A DNA stretch of 39,560 nt from Hyphomicrobiales bacterium (lineage in GTDB: Bacteria > Pseudomonadota > Alphaproteobacteria > Rhizobiales > Beijerinckiaceae): positions 1 to 39,560 of the forward strand of contig CANGQA010000016.1 in the NCBI GenBank assembly GCA_947455995.1. The letters are read 5' to 3'. The position numbers and the translations under genes are program-made. Each line of letters begins with the position of its first letter. The stretch's first letter is position 1. Under the pieces are notes generated by a model. That model saw only the letters and a program-made list of their open reading frames with translations. It was not told where the DNA came from and did not search any database. Shown here piece by piece: positions 16,275-23,539 of the stretch.

Positions 16275-17042
16275 TCAGGCCTTGTTTTTCATCTCGCGCA
16301 ATTTTGCAAAAACCGCGACTGCAGGCTGGCCTTCCATCCCGATGGTTTTGGCAATGTCGGGTTGATCGGCCCGCAAAAACGGATTGGTGTCGCATTCGCG
16401 CCCGATGGTTGACGGCAGCGTGAACTGTCCTTGCGCCCGAAGCGTTTCAACATCGTGCATGCGGGCTGCAAGGGCCTTGTTGGAGGGGTCGACCTTCATG
16501 GCAAAGCGACCGTTCGACAACGTATATTCATGCCCGCAATACAGCGCGGTTTCGGCAGGCAAGCGGGCGAGTTTTTGCAAAGAATGGTACATTTGCTCGG
16601 CAGAACCCTCGAACAGACGGCCACAGCCGAGCGAGAAAAGCGTATCACCGGCAAATAACACCTTCTGCTTGGGCAGATGATAGGCAATATGGCCGACCGT
16701 GTGTCCAGGTGTATCGAATACCCCGAATTTAAGAGTACCGACAGTGAACTCGTCGCCTTCTTTGACGGCCAGATCAATGTGGGGGATGCGGTGAGAATCT
16801 GCGCCAGCTGCGACGATGCGCGCGCCGAATTTGTGGTGCAGCGATGCAAGGGCTGCGATATGGTCATCATGATGATGGGTGACCAGAATGTCGGTCAGCC
16901 GCCAGCCTGTTTGCGCAAGGGCTTGCAGGATTGGCTGTTCGTCGCCGGCATCGATGCTGGCCGTGGCTCCTGTCTCGGAATCATGGACAAGCACCCCGAA
17001 ATTATCGGAACCCATCAAAAATTGTCGAATTTCCAGGCTCAT
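16275..17042 (-). CDS. gloB: Hydroxyacylglutathione hydrolase (glyoxalase II)
   Basis: This 255-residue metallo-beta-lactamase-fold enzyme hydrolyses S-lactoylglutathione to lactate and glutathione, the second step of methylglyoxal detoxification. The binuclear metal motif THHHDDH is at residues 55-61, with further ligands in TPGHTVGHIAY, AGDTLFSLGCGRLFEG and CGHEYT. The C-terminal KVDPSN and CDTNPFLRA segments belong to the substrate-binding domain of true glyoxalase II. The ATG at 17042 is supported by AGGAG about 8 nt upstream; the frame is open to 17117 but that part looks non-coding. It is divergent from a methyltransferase gene, 99 nt apart. Confidence 0.94.
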   Translation of the reverse strand: MSLEIRQFLMGSDNFGVLVHDSETGATASIDAGDEQPILQALAQTGWRLTDILVTHHHDDHIAALASLHHKFGARIVAAGADSHRIPHIDLAVKEGDEFTVGTLKFGVFDTPGHTVGHIAYHLPKQKVLFAGDTLFSLGCGRLFEGSAEQMYHSLQKLARLPAETALYCGHEYTLSNGRFAMKVDPSNKALAARMHDVETLRAQGQFTLPSTIGRECDTNPFLRADQPDIAKTIGMEGQPAVAVFAKLREMKNKA

Positions 17043-17141
17043 TCCGGACTCCTGCGCATGCTTTGATCTATAGTGTGTAGACCTTTGTCTCACAGTCTGT
17101 GCAAAATCGCCAAACATCTTTCACGAAATGAGCCTTCAGCT

Positions 17142-17894
17142 ATGACCCCGGATGTTGTCGATCTGCGCAATTTCTATGCGAGCCCGCTCGGTCAGGCCGC
17201 TTGCCGCTCGCTGACCAAAGCGATCGGGATGCGTTGGAGCAAGCTAACCGGACTGCATGTGATGGGCTTGGGTTATGGCGTTCCCTATCTGGATGCATTT
17301 TTGGGCAAGGCTGAACGGGTCATTGCGGCCATGCCGGAAAAGCAAGGGGTGATCCATTGGCCGCCGCATAGTCCGTCTGCAACGGTTCTGGTGGTCAATA
17401 CGCTGCTGCCATTCGCTGATCAGAGCCTTGACCGTGTCCTGCTGGTTCACAGCATCGAAACCGAGGAAAGTCCTGCTGATTTGTTGGACGAGGTGTGGCG
17501 GGTGCTCTCGCCCGGCGGGAGTGTGCTGGTGGTTGTGCCCAACCGCCGCGGCCTCTGGGCGAGAATGGACACCACGCCATTTGGCCAGGGCCAGCCTTAT
17601 TCGCGGTCGCAAATGACCAGTTTGCTGCGTCATGCGATGTTTTCACCGATACACTGGTCCGAGGAATTGTTTATGCCACCGATACCCAGCGCGATGATGC
17701 TGCGGGCTGCTCCGGCGCTGGAGCGAATCGGAGCGGCTCTGTCATTGCCCTTTGCCGGTGTCCATGTGATCGAGGCGACCAAACTGCTCTATCGTCCCGT
17801 GGCGGTCCGAAAAGTGGCGCGGCAACGGTCTTTGTCACCCTTTTTGGTGCCTGCAGGAGCGCAGGCCGGTTTTCGTCGTCGTCCTTTGGCTTGA
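17142..17894 (+). CDS. Class I SAM-dependent methyltransferase
   Basis: The 250-residue protein looks like a type-11 class I methyltransferase. The SAM loop is divergent: GLHVMGLGYGVPYLDAFL near residue 35 replaces the common LDLGCGTG. Motif IV/post-motif segments are recognisable as LPFADQSLDRVLLVHSIE near 95 and the LDEVWRVLSPGGSVLVVVPNR stretch near 120, typical of motif V-VI. The basic C-terminus (QAGFRRRPLA) is short. The ATG at 17142 lacks a good ribosome site; the frame is open upstream to 17073. Placement divergent from gloB is, as I recall, conserved in Rhizobiales, but that does not reveal the substrate. Confidence 0.8.
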   Translation: MTPDVVDLRNFYASPLGQAACRSLTKAIGMRWSKLTGLHVMGLGYGVPYLDAFLGKAERVIAAMPEKQGVIHWPPHSPSATVLVVNTLLPFADQSLDRVLLVHSIETEESPADLLDEVWRVLSPGGSVLVVVPNRRGLWARMDTTPFGQGQPYSRSQMTSLLRHAMFSPIHWSEELFMPPIPSAMMLRAAPALERIGAALSLPFAGVHVIEATKLLYRPVAVRKVARQRSLSPFLVPAGAQAGFRRRPLA

Positions 17895-17978
17895 CGAAAT
17901 CCCCTCAAACCGTCACTACCATGACGTACAGGCTGATGCCCGCACGGGTGATGTGCCGAAAATAATTGTCTGATACCC

Positions 17979-17998
17979 GACAAACCTGGTTGTTTGTC
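17979..17998. repeat. Perfect inverted repeat upstream of accA
   Basis: GACAAAC and GTTTGTC, separated by CTGGTT, form a perfect 7-bp dyad ending 22 nt before the accA start. No T-run follows, so it is more like an operator or a leader hairpin than a terminator. Its regulator is unknown. Confidence 0.5.
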
Positions 17999-18020
17999 CA
18001 AGCTCCGGATGCCTTGATCG

Positions 18021-18974
18021 ATGCGCAGTTACCTCGATTTTGAAAAGCCCGTTGCCGAATTGGAGGCCAAAGCCGACGAATTGCTGGCGGGTGCCGATAA
18101 AAACGATTCCAAGGCCATGCGTGATGAAGCGCAGAAATTGACGCAGCGCGCTTCAGCAACCCTCAAAGATATTTATAGCCAGTTGACCCCTTGGCAGAAA
18201 ACGCAGGTGGCACGCCATCCGATGCGCCCGCATTTCAAAGATTATATCGTCGGCTTGATCGACGAGTTCACGCCTCTGGCGGGGGATCGGGCTTTTTCAG
18301 AAGACCAGGCGATTGTTGGTGGATTTGGACGATTTCGCGGTCGTTCTGTCTGCGTGATCGGGCAGGAAAAAGGCAATGATACCGAAAGCCGCCTCAGGCA
18401 TAATTTCGGCATGGCGATGCCCGAAGGCTATCGCAAAGCCGTGCGGTTGATGGAAATGGCCGATCGATTCGGCCTGCCTGTGATCAGCTTTATTGACACC
18501 GCCGGGGCCTTCCCTGGGATCGAGGCAGAAGAACGCGGTCAGGCCGAGGCGATTGCCCGCTCGACCGATGCCTGTCTGGGGCTAGGTGTTCCCAATGTCG
18601 CTCTGGTGATTGGCGAAGGGGGATCGGGCGGTGCAGTGGCCATCGCCAGTTGCAACAGCGTGCTGATGATGGAACATGCCATCTACACAGTTGCATCACC
18701 GGAGGCCTCGGCCTCGATTTTGTGGCGTGATTCAGGGCGCGCCCAGGACGCTGCGACCAATATGAAAATCACCGCACAGGATTTGCTGCGGTTCGGCATT
18801 ATTGACGGGATCGTGACCGAGCCTGTCGGCGGCGCTCATCGTGATTCCGATGCGGCCATTGTTGCGGCAGGCAAAGCGGTCGATGCGGCCCTGGGGCAAT
18901 GGCGCGGTTTGAGCCCAGATGACATCCGTCGCCGGCGCGCCGACAAATTTTTGGCGATTGGCCGCAAATTCTAA
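18021..18974 (+). CDS. accA: Acetyl-CoA carboxylase carboxyltransferase subunit alpha
   Basis: AccA forms, with AccD, the carboxyltransferase that moves CO2 from biotin to acetyl-CoA, giving malonyl-CoA for fatty acid synthesis. The 317-residue product matches the usual length. It opens with YLDFEKPVAELEAK, has RHPMRPHFKDYI near 65, GFGRFRGRSVCVIGQEKG near 98, the oxyanion-hole regions DTAGAFPGIEAEERGQAEAIA and GEGGSGGAVAIA, and SPEASASILWRD. The ATG at 18021 has only a weak ribosome site; a perfect inverted repeat lies just upstream. The accD and biotin subunits are not in the window. Confidence 0.96.
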   Translation: MRSYLDFEKPVAELEAKADELLAGADKNDSKAMRDEAQKLTQRASATLKDIYSQLTPWQKTQVARHPMRPHFKDYIVGLIDEFTPLAGDRAFSEDQAIVGGFGRFRGRSVCVIGQEKGNDTESRLRHNFGMAMPEGYRKAVRLMEMADRFGLPVISFIDTAGAFPGIEAEERGQAEAIARSTDACLGLGVPNVALVIGEGGSGGAVAIASCNSVLMMEHAIYTVASPEASASILWRDSGRAQDAATNMKITAQDLLRFGIIDGIVTEPVGGAHRDSDAAIVAAGKAVDAALGQWRGLSPDDIRRRRADKFLAIGRKF

Positions 18975-19042
18975 GTAATCCGGCCGTTGGAGGCTGAAAA
19001 CCCTGCCTTTGTGGGTGGGTTATCCTATGGCTGTTCGTGACG

Positions 19043-19063
19043 CAGGGCGTGACAAAGGCCCTG
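19043..19063 (+). other. Inverted repeat in the accA-L,D-transpeptidase gap
   Basis: CAGGGC and GCCCTG pair over a 9-nt loop about 70 nt after the accA stop, followed by TTTGG. It may be a weak terminator, but the T-run is too short to be sure. Nothing else is seen in this 192-nt gap apart from the AAGG ribosome site of the next gene. Confidence 0.3.
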
Positions 19064-19166
19064 TTTGGTAATAAAGAAGTAAGGGTGATGGGCTAATTGA
19101 TGAGGGATGATTTGTCTTCAAGCCTCTGATCGGTTTGCAGGCTGGCGTCCAAAAAAGGTTGCTGTT

Positions 19167-20633
19167 ATGGCCAAACTTGCCCTGCGTTTTTTCGGTCTTG
19201 CTGCCCTCGCACTCAGCCTTGCAGGCTGTAATGTCGAGACATCCTCCCGCACGCCAGCGCGGGCCACCGCACCTGTGCCGCAGGCGACTTTAGCGCTGAT
19301 GTCTGAGAAAAACACCGATCGGAGCGCGCCGATCCTCATCCGGGCCTATAAAAAGGAATCGGAAATTGAGATCTGGAAGCGCGATCGCAAGGGCGATTAT
19401 GTCTTGTTGAAATCCTATCCGGTCTGTCGCTGGTCGGGCCAGTTGGGCCCAAAGCGCAAGGAAGGTGACAGGCAGGTGCCTGAAGGCTTTTACAGCGTCA
19501 CAGCAGGCCAGCTGAACCCGAATTCTGCCTATTGGCTCGCCTTCAATGTCGGCTACCCCAATCCTATGGAACGTGCGATGGGCCGTTCGGGTGGTGACAT
19601 TATGGTGCATGGCACCTGTTCGTCTCGCGGGTGCTTTGCGATGACCGATGCTCAAATCGAAGAGATTTATGCAGTCATGCGTGAAGCCTTCAATGCGGGG
19701 CAGAAAAGTGTGCAGTTCCAGTCCTATCCGTTCAAGATGACGGCTGAGAATCTGGCGAAATTCCGCCATGACCCCAATATGCCCTTCTGGAAAAATCTGA
19801 AGGAAGGCTCGGACCATTTTGAGGTCACCAAGCGCGAGCCGAAGCTGAATTATTGCGGCCAGCGTTATGTCTACAATGCCGAAGGCGATGCTCGGTTCGA
19901 CCCCACAGGGGCCTGCCCGACCATCAAGATAGACCAGACCATTGTCGATGCAGTGCATGTAAAGCAGCGCAATGACGATGTGGAAGTGGCTCGTTTGATC
20001 GAAAAAGGGACACAATCCGTCAAACTGGCCTATTCAGATGGTGGACAGCATGCCAGCTTCCGCAATACAGCCTATGCCATGGCGGGTGAGGATGTGACCA
20101 GCACAGCTCTGGCTTCGCCCCGCCAGATGGCCCAGCTTGGCGATGTGAGCCGTCCGGATGCCCTGGATCTTGTGCATGAAATTCCGGTTGATGAGCGCGG
20201 CCAGGCTACCGGCGCACCGCGCCGTGTCCAGCAGGGCTCTGGCTCGTCGGTATTCGCGCTTGCCACCGCTGTTTCTGAGCCCGTTACAACGGCTGCGGTT
20301 GTCAAAAAATCCGGTGACGCTGACAAGCCTGCCGCCGAAAAGCCCGTCGTAATGGCAGCCGCTAAACCTTCCACTGTCGCTCCTGCCCCCGAAAACAAAG
20401 CAAACGGATTGACTGGTGGTGGTCTGTTCAGCGCCAGTCTCAATGATTTGACGGGCTTGTTCAAACCCAATCCCGCCAGTGCGGCCGAGCCATCTCCCGC
20501 TGGGTTTTATGACAAGCTGATCAATGTCATCAGGCCAGAGGCGGGACTATCCGATAGCAAGCCTGATTTGCCAGCCAAGGTGCCTTTGCCACCGCGCCGT
20601 CAGGCTTTGGCCAGTTCGACCAGCATCCAGTAA
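19167..20633 (+). CDS. L,D-transpeptidase family lipoprotein (YafK/YkuD type)
   Basis: The 488-residue product begins with a signal peptide and lipobox (LSLAGC, Cys21). An L,D-transpeptidase (YkuD) domain follows at about residues 50-200, with DIMVHGTCSSRGCFAMTD carrying the catalytic Cys156 in the S-x-G-C arrangement. Such enzymes form 3-3 peptidoglycan cross-links, attach proteins to peptidoglycan, or (YafK/DpaA) remove them; which one applies here cannot be told. The last 200 or so residues are Ala/Pro/Ser-rich and look disordered apart from a YDKLINVIRPE-like segment. The ATG at 19167 is supported by AAGG 8 nt upstream and by starting the signal peptide; the frame is open to 19107. A hairpin follows the stop. 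Confidence 0.88.
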   Translation: MAKLALRFFGLAALALSLAGCNVETSSRTPARATAPVPQATLALMSEKNTDRSAPILIRAYKKESEIEIWKRDRKGDYVLLKSYPVCRWSGQLGPKRKEGDRQVPEGFYSVTAGQLNPNSAYWLAFNVGYPNPMERAMGRSGGDIMVHGTCSSRGCFAMTDAQIEEIYAVMREAFNAGQKSVQFQSYPFKMTAENLAKFRHDPNMPFWKNLKEGSDHFEVTKREPKLNYCGQRYVYNAEGDARFDPTGACPTIKIDQTIVDAVHVKQRNDDVEVARLIEKGTQSVKLAYSDGGQHASFRNTAYAMAGEDVTSTALASPRQMAQLGDVSRPDALDLVHEIPVDERGQATGAPRRVQQGSGSSVFALATAVSEPVTTAAVVKKSGDADKPAAEKPVVMAAAKPSTVAPAPENKANGLTGGGLFSASLNDLTGLFKPNPASAAEPSPAGFYDKLINVIRPEAGLSDSKPDLPAKVPLPPRRQALASSTSIQ

Positions 20634-20638
20634 ACATC

Positions 20639-20660
20639 ATGGCTAGCAGCCATCTTTTCT
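20639..20660 (+). terminator. Possible terminator after the L,D-transpeptidase gene
   Basis: ATGGCT, a 3-nt loop and AGCCAT form a perfect 6-bp hairpin 5 nt after the stop codon, followed by CTTTTCT. The stem is short and the T-run interrupted, so termination may be partial. Confidence 0.45.
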
Positions 20661-20702
20661 GATGCTGACCCCTGTCACCCTTCCATTCCAGTGAGCCACG
20701 CC

Positions 20703-21779
20703 ATGTCATCCAATCGTCGTTATCGCATTGCTGTGATCGCCGGAGACGGCATCGGGAAAGAAACTGTACCTGAGGGCCTGCGCACCTTGGAGGCTGCAGC
20801 CAAGCGGTTCGGTTTTACGCTGGATCTGACCCATTGCGATTTTTCGTCGTATGATTACTACGCCAAGCATGGCCGCATGATGCCGGAGGATTGGAAGGAG
20901 CGCGTCGGCAAGCATGATGCGATTTTCTTCGGAGCAGTCGGCTGGCCTGAAAAAATCCCCGATCACGTCTCGTTATGGGGCTCATTGATCCTCTTTAGGC
21001 GCGAATTTGATCAATATGTGAATTTGCGTCCGGTCAAGCTGATGCCGGGCGTGCCTTGCCCGCTGGTCGGCCGCGAGCCCGGAGATATCGATTTCTATGT
21101 GGTGCGCGAGAACACCGAGGGTGAATATTCATCGGTTGGGGGGCGCATGTTCCCCGGAACCGAACGCGAATTTGTAACCCAGCAATCGGTTTTTACCCGC
21201 ATCGGGACTGATCGTATCCTGAAGTTCGCCTTTGAACTGGCGATGAAACGTCCGAAAAAGCATGTGACTTCGGCTACAAAATCCAATGGCATTTCGATCA
21301 CCATGCCCTATTGGGACGAGCGGTTCGCCGAGATGCAGAAGCATTATCCCGATATCCGCTGCGACCAATATCACATCGACATCTTGACGGCGCATTTCGT
21401 CCGCCACCCGGATATGTTCGATGTCGTGGTCGCCTCCAACCTGTTCGGCGATATTCTGTCCGATCTGGGTCCGGCCTGCACGGGCACGATTGCAGTCGCT
21501 CCATCGGGCAATATCAATCCAGAAGGGTTGTTCCCCTCTCTGTTCGAACCAGTTCATGGATCCGCACCCGATATTGCCGGACAAGGTATCGCCAATCCGG
21601 TCGGCCAGATCTGGTCTGCGGCCATGATGCTTGATCACCTGGGTGAATTTGAAGCAGCCCGCGCGATAGAACAGGCGATTGAAACTGTCCTGAAAGAGCC
21701 CAAATTGCGGACCGGCGATCTCAAGGGACCCGCCAGCACACAAATTTGCGGCAAGGCCATTGCGGATGTTTTATCTTGA
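20703..21779 (+). CDS. ttuC: Tartrate dehydrogenase / D-malate dehydrogenase
   Basis: This 358-residue NAD-dependent beta-decarboxylating dehydrogenase belongs to the isocitrate/isopropylmalate dehydrogenase family. Features include IAVIAGDGIGKETVPEGL at the start, the segment SLWGSLILFRREFDQYVNLRPVKL typical of the tartrate/D-malate branch, VVRENTEGEYSSVGGR, the catalytic Lys in ATKSNGISITMPYWDE, the metal aspartates in ASNLFGDILSDLG, and FEPVHGSAPDIAGQGIANP. It would oxidise tartrate or D-malate; LeuB is less likely given the LILFRREFDQ region. The ATG at 20703 is used; a GTG at 20691 is possible and neither has a clear ribosome site. It stands alone. Confidence 0.85.
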   Translation: MSSNRRYRIAVIAGDGIGKETVPEGLRTLEAAAKRFGFTLDLTHCDFSSYDYYAKHGRMMPEDWKERVGKHDAIFFGAVGWPEKIPDHVSLWGSLILFRREFDQYVNLRPVKLMPGVPCPLVGREPGDIDFYVVRENTEGEYSSVGGRMFPGTEREFVTQQSVFTRIGTDRILKFAFELAMKRPKKHVTSATKSNGISITMPYWDERFAEMQKHYPDIRCDQYHIDILTAHFVRHPDMFDVVVASNLFGDILSDLGPACTGTIAVAPSGNINPEGLFPSLFEPVHGSAPDIAGQGIANPVGQIWSAAMMLDHLGEFEAARAIEQAIETVLKEPKLRTGDLKGPASTQICGKAIADVLS

Positions 21780-21808
21780 GGGTTGCCCGTCGATTTTGAG
21801 CCCGGAAT

Positions 21809-21857
21809 TTGATCTGTGGATAAAATAATAAATCAGATCAAGGGGGGTTGATTTATT
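21809..21857 (+). promoter_or_regulatory. Two overlapping inverted repeats upstream of the unknown 146-residue gene
   Basis: TTGATCTG (21809-21816) pairs with CAGATCAA (21834-21841), and AATAAATCA (21827-21835) pairs with TGATTTATT (21849-21857). Both are perfect and share two bases (21834-21835), so as RNA they would largely exclude each other. A TTGGAC -35-like hexamer follows at 21856. This could be an operator array or an attenuator-like leader; there is no T-run after either stem. Confidence 0.45.
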
Positions 21858-21898
21858 GGACTCTTGCGAATCATCTATAGGCTGTTCATGGTTCAGCC

Positions 21899-22339
21899 AT
21901 GCACAATTCGCAATCCATATCTGCACGAGAGTTCACAGCACCTGTTGCGCAGGGTTACGATTGCTTTGCGTGGATTGATACTCTGGTCAGCGATTTCGTC
22001 TATTGGTATCTCAACCAATACGAGAGCGAGCGGATCCATCACCCAAAGCCGATTGCGCGTCAATTCGGAATGGCGTGGAAGATGCGTTTTGTTGATGCCC
22101 AGAATATTGATGGCGGAATTGAAAACGCATCAGCACTGATCGCTTGTGCTTTGCCTGTCGATGCTTTGCAATTCATCAACACCCTGGTGGCGCAGGAATT
22201 GAAACTGTTCTTTCTGAGCCGCACCCATGAACCCATGCAAATGCGGTTGTCGCAGGCTAAATTCGTTGAGCTTCAAAGCGCAATCATCGATAGCAATCTG
22301 AGCTTTTGTGCAGGCCAGCAGCTCAAACAGGCTGTATAA
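21899..22339 (+). CDS. Protein of unknown function, 146 residues
   Basis: I do not recognise this protein. It has no signal peptide or transmembrane segment. It looks mostly helical, rich in aromatic residues in its first third (YDCFAWIDTLVSDFVYWYLNQYESERIHH), with amphipathic helices later (ALPVDALQFINTLVAQELKLFFLSR and QAKFVELQSAIIDSNLSF). The frame was preferred over a competing 91-codon frame (21864-22139) because it is longer and has a more protein-like composition. No good ribosome site precedes the ATG; GGCTG and CAGCC form a small hairpin (21880-21898) ending directly at it. It converges on the lipoprotein gene with a 3-nt gap. Base composition is somewhat more AT-rich than the core genes. 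Confidence 0.6.
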   Translation: MHNSQSISAREFTAPVAQGYDCFAWIDTLVSDFVYWYLNQYESERIHHPKPIARQFGMAWKMRFVDAQNIDGGIENASALIACALPVDALQFINTLVAQELKLFFLSRTHEPMQMRLSQAKFVELQSAIIDSNLSFCAGQQLKQAV

Positions 22340-22342
22340 GGT

Positions 22343-22870
22343 TTATTGTTCCTTATGTGCGGCTTCGGCGTTTGATAAGCGCTTCTGCACCTCGTCCCAA
22401 CTGATATAACGGTTGTCCCAATTCCTGTAGATTTCGATGATGGTTGACCAATAAGTGTGGTCTGCTTTGCTTTTGACCTGTCCCATGCGGGTCGCCTCGC
22501 GGTAGCGCAATTTAGCGGCTCGCTCATAAGTCACCTGCCCCTCCGCCAGATAGCGGTCGATCTGTTGATTGCTGATGGCGGGCTGTTCGGGAGGCGGCGG
22601 CGGCGGGGGAGCGGCTGGGGGTTGTTCTGCCGCAACGGCGGCTGGGGTGGTATCGGAGTTAGCCATTGTTTCGCGTGTCGGAGGCGTGGTGGTCTTTTTG
22701 GCGGATTTTAGCGGGAGCACGTCACTCGGAGCAGGGTTTAAATCGGCTTTGCTGGCCAAAGCCTGCTCGTCACCTGTTGACTGGCAGCCTGTTAGTCCGA
22801 TGCATATTATTACCAATCCGCAATAGAAAAGTTTGCTCAATTTACGAACCCCGGGCATGGATGACACCAT
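22343..22870 (-). CDS. Small proline-rich lipoprotein of unknown function
   Basis: The 175-residue product has a signal sequence (hydrophobic residues 14-26) ending in lipobox GLTGC with Cys29, so it is a predicted lipoprotein. A low-complexity linker follows, including a run of seven prolines (AAPPPPPPPEQP, about residues 85-98), that could span periplasm or peptidoglycan. The last 80 residues form a charged, helical region (RYLAEGQVTYERAAKLRYREATRMG, then WSTIIEIYRNWDNRYISWDEVQKRL). No family is recognised. The ATG at 22870 is reported; ATG 22858 would do equally well and neither has a clear ribosome site. Expression should start from the AT-rich segment shared with the winged-helix gene. 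Confidence 0.72.
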   Translation of the reverse strand: MVSSMPGVRKLSKLFYCGLVIICIGLTGCQSTGDEQALASKADLNPAPSDVLPLKSAKKTTTPPTRETMANSDTTPAAVAAEQPPAAPPPPPPPEQPAISNQQIDRYLAEGQVTYERAAKLRYREATRMGQVKSKADHTYWSTIIEIYRNWDNRYISWDEVQKRLSNAEAAHKEQ

Positions 22871-23127
22871 CAGATGAATTGATGGAGTTTATAAGCCATT
22901 ATGGCAGTTAAGTAATTCCATTATAATGCATAAAATCATAAACAAAGTGGAATTTTTATTCATTTTAACATTAAAAATAGGCATTTTTCCAATTTATTTT
23001 ACAATAATTGCGAATGTTATAAAAAACATAATATTAATGTCTGTTGCATATGTTAAGAATTTAACATATAGAAATAGTATCAGCTTAGTTTCTATATTTG
23101 TTCGCGTTTAGAGTGGTGAAGTGTAAA
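22871..23127. other. AT-rich intergenic segment between lipoprotein and winged-helix genes
   Basis: This 257-nt divergent region is by eye far more AT-rich than the rest of the window. It holds a perfect TATAAT at 22922-22927 and a 22-bp dyad at 23048-23069. A 61-codon frame (22926-23111) exists but its Ile/Asn/Lys content is what AT-rich DNA gives by chance. It most likely holds the promoters of both flanking genes and may be a silencer-bound or transferred segment. Confidence 0.6.
23048..23069. promoter_or_regulatory. Perfect 9+4+9 dyad, candidate operator
   Basis: ATATGTTAA, spacer GAAT and TTAACATAT form a perfect 9-bp inverted repeat, 58 nt before the start of the winged-helix gene. Position and symmetry suit a dimeric regulator, possibly autoregulation by that protein. 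As RNA the stem would be weak, so a DNA-level site is more likely. Confidence 0.55.
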
Positions 23128-23436
23128 ATGAATAAAGACTTAGCTACTGTTCTGGAAAAAATAAACAATCTTGAAATGCGCTATGGTTTGTCGCGGATTG
23201 ATCAGCAACAAAGGTCTATTTTCAACTATATAGTCCAATGTGTTGCAAAAGGTAAGCCTGCGACCCCACAAGATGTCCTGAATTGTAAATTCACTTCAAG
23301 ATCCAGCACATATCGTCATTTGACTGCCTTAACCGATATGGATGTTATTTATCAAAAATGGGATGGTGGCTATTGCACTTATAGTCCAGCAGTACATTTG
23401 GAAAAATTCATCAAAGATATTTTATCACTTGGATAA
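23128..23436 (+). CDS. Small winged-helix DNA-binding protein
   Basis: The 102-residue product has a short leading helix (DLATVLEKINNLEMRYGL) followed by a winged-helix pattern: helix RSIFNYIVQCVAKG, helix TPQDVLNCKF, recognition helix SRSSTYRHLTALTDMDVI and a beta-wing YQKWDGGYCTYSPAV. This is MarR/ArsR-like in outline, but I cannot assign a family. The sensing domain is minimal, so it may act as a simple dimeric repressor or nucleoid-type factor. The ATG at 23128 was chosen over an upstream in-frame start at 23098 since that would add an odd basic tail. The gene is clearly AT-richer than its neighbours, has a perfect dyad upstream and a strong terminator downstream, consistent with a self-contained transferred unit. 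Confidence 0.72.
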   Translation: MNKDLATVLEKINNLEMRYGLSRIDQQQRSIFNYIVQCVAKGKPATPQDVLNCKFTSRSSTYRHLTALTDMDVIYQKWDGGYCTYSPAVHLEKFIKDILSLG

Positions 23437-23474
23437 ATAATATTTTGAATTATTTATAAATGAATCTTACGTTT

Positions 23475-23509
23475 AAAAAAAGCTGCTCTAACATGAGCAG
23501 CTTTTTTTT
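23475..23509. terminator. Strong bidirectional terminator
   Basis: An A-tract leads into AGCTGCTC, loop TAACAT, GAGCAGCT, and a T-tract: an 8-bp GC-containing stem extended by A-T pairs. It lies between the convergent winged-helix gene (stop 23436) and secA (stop 23540) and has a T-run on both strands, so it can serve both. Confidence 0.93.
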
Positions 23510-23539
23510 ATTTAAGCATTATCAAATTTCAATGCCAGA

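Noticed and set aside
21864-22139. 91-codon frame overlapping the unknown 146-residue gene
   Set aside because: Shorter, Arg/Ser-rich and ending mid-way; the 146-codon frame has better composition. Not fully excluded.
22560-22625. GC-rich triplet-like tract as a regulatory repeat
   Set aside because: It encodes the polyproline linker of the lipoprotein and needs no other explanation.
23031-23075. Resemblance of ATATGTTAAAT (minus strand of the dyad) to the XerD arm of dif
   Set aside because: No XerC arm is found at the required 6-nt spacing on either strand, and the perfect symmetry fits an operator better.
22926-23111. 61-codon plus-strand frame in the AT-rich gap, with a hydrophobic stretch
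   Set aside because: Its Ile, Asn, Lys and Phe content is what AT-rich DNA gives by chance, it has no ribosome site, and it covers the candidate operator.
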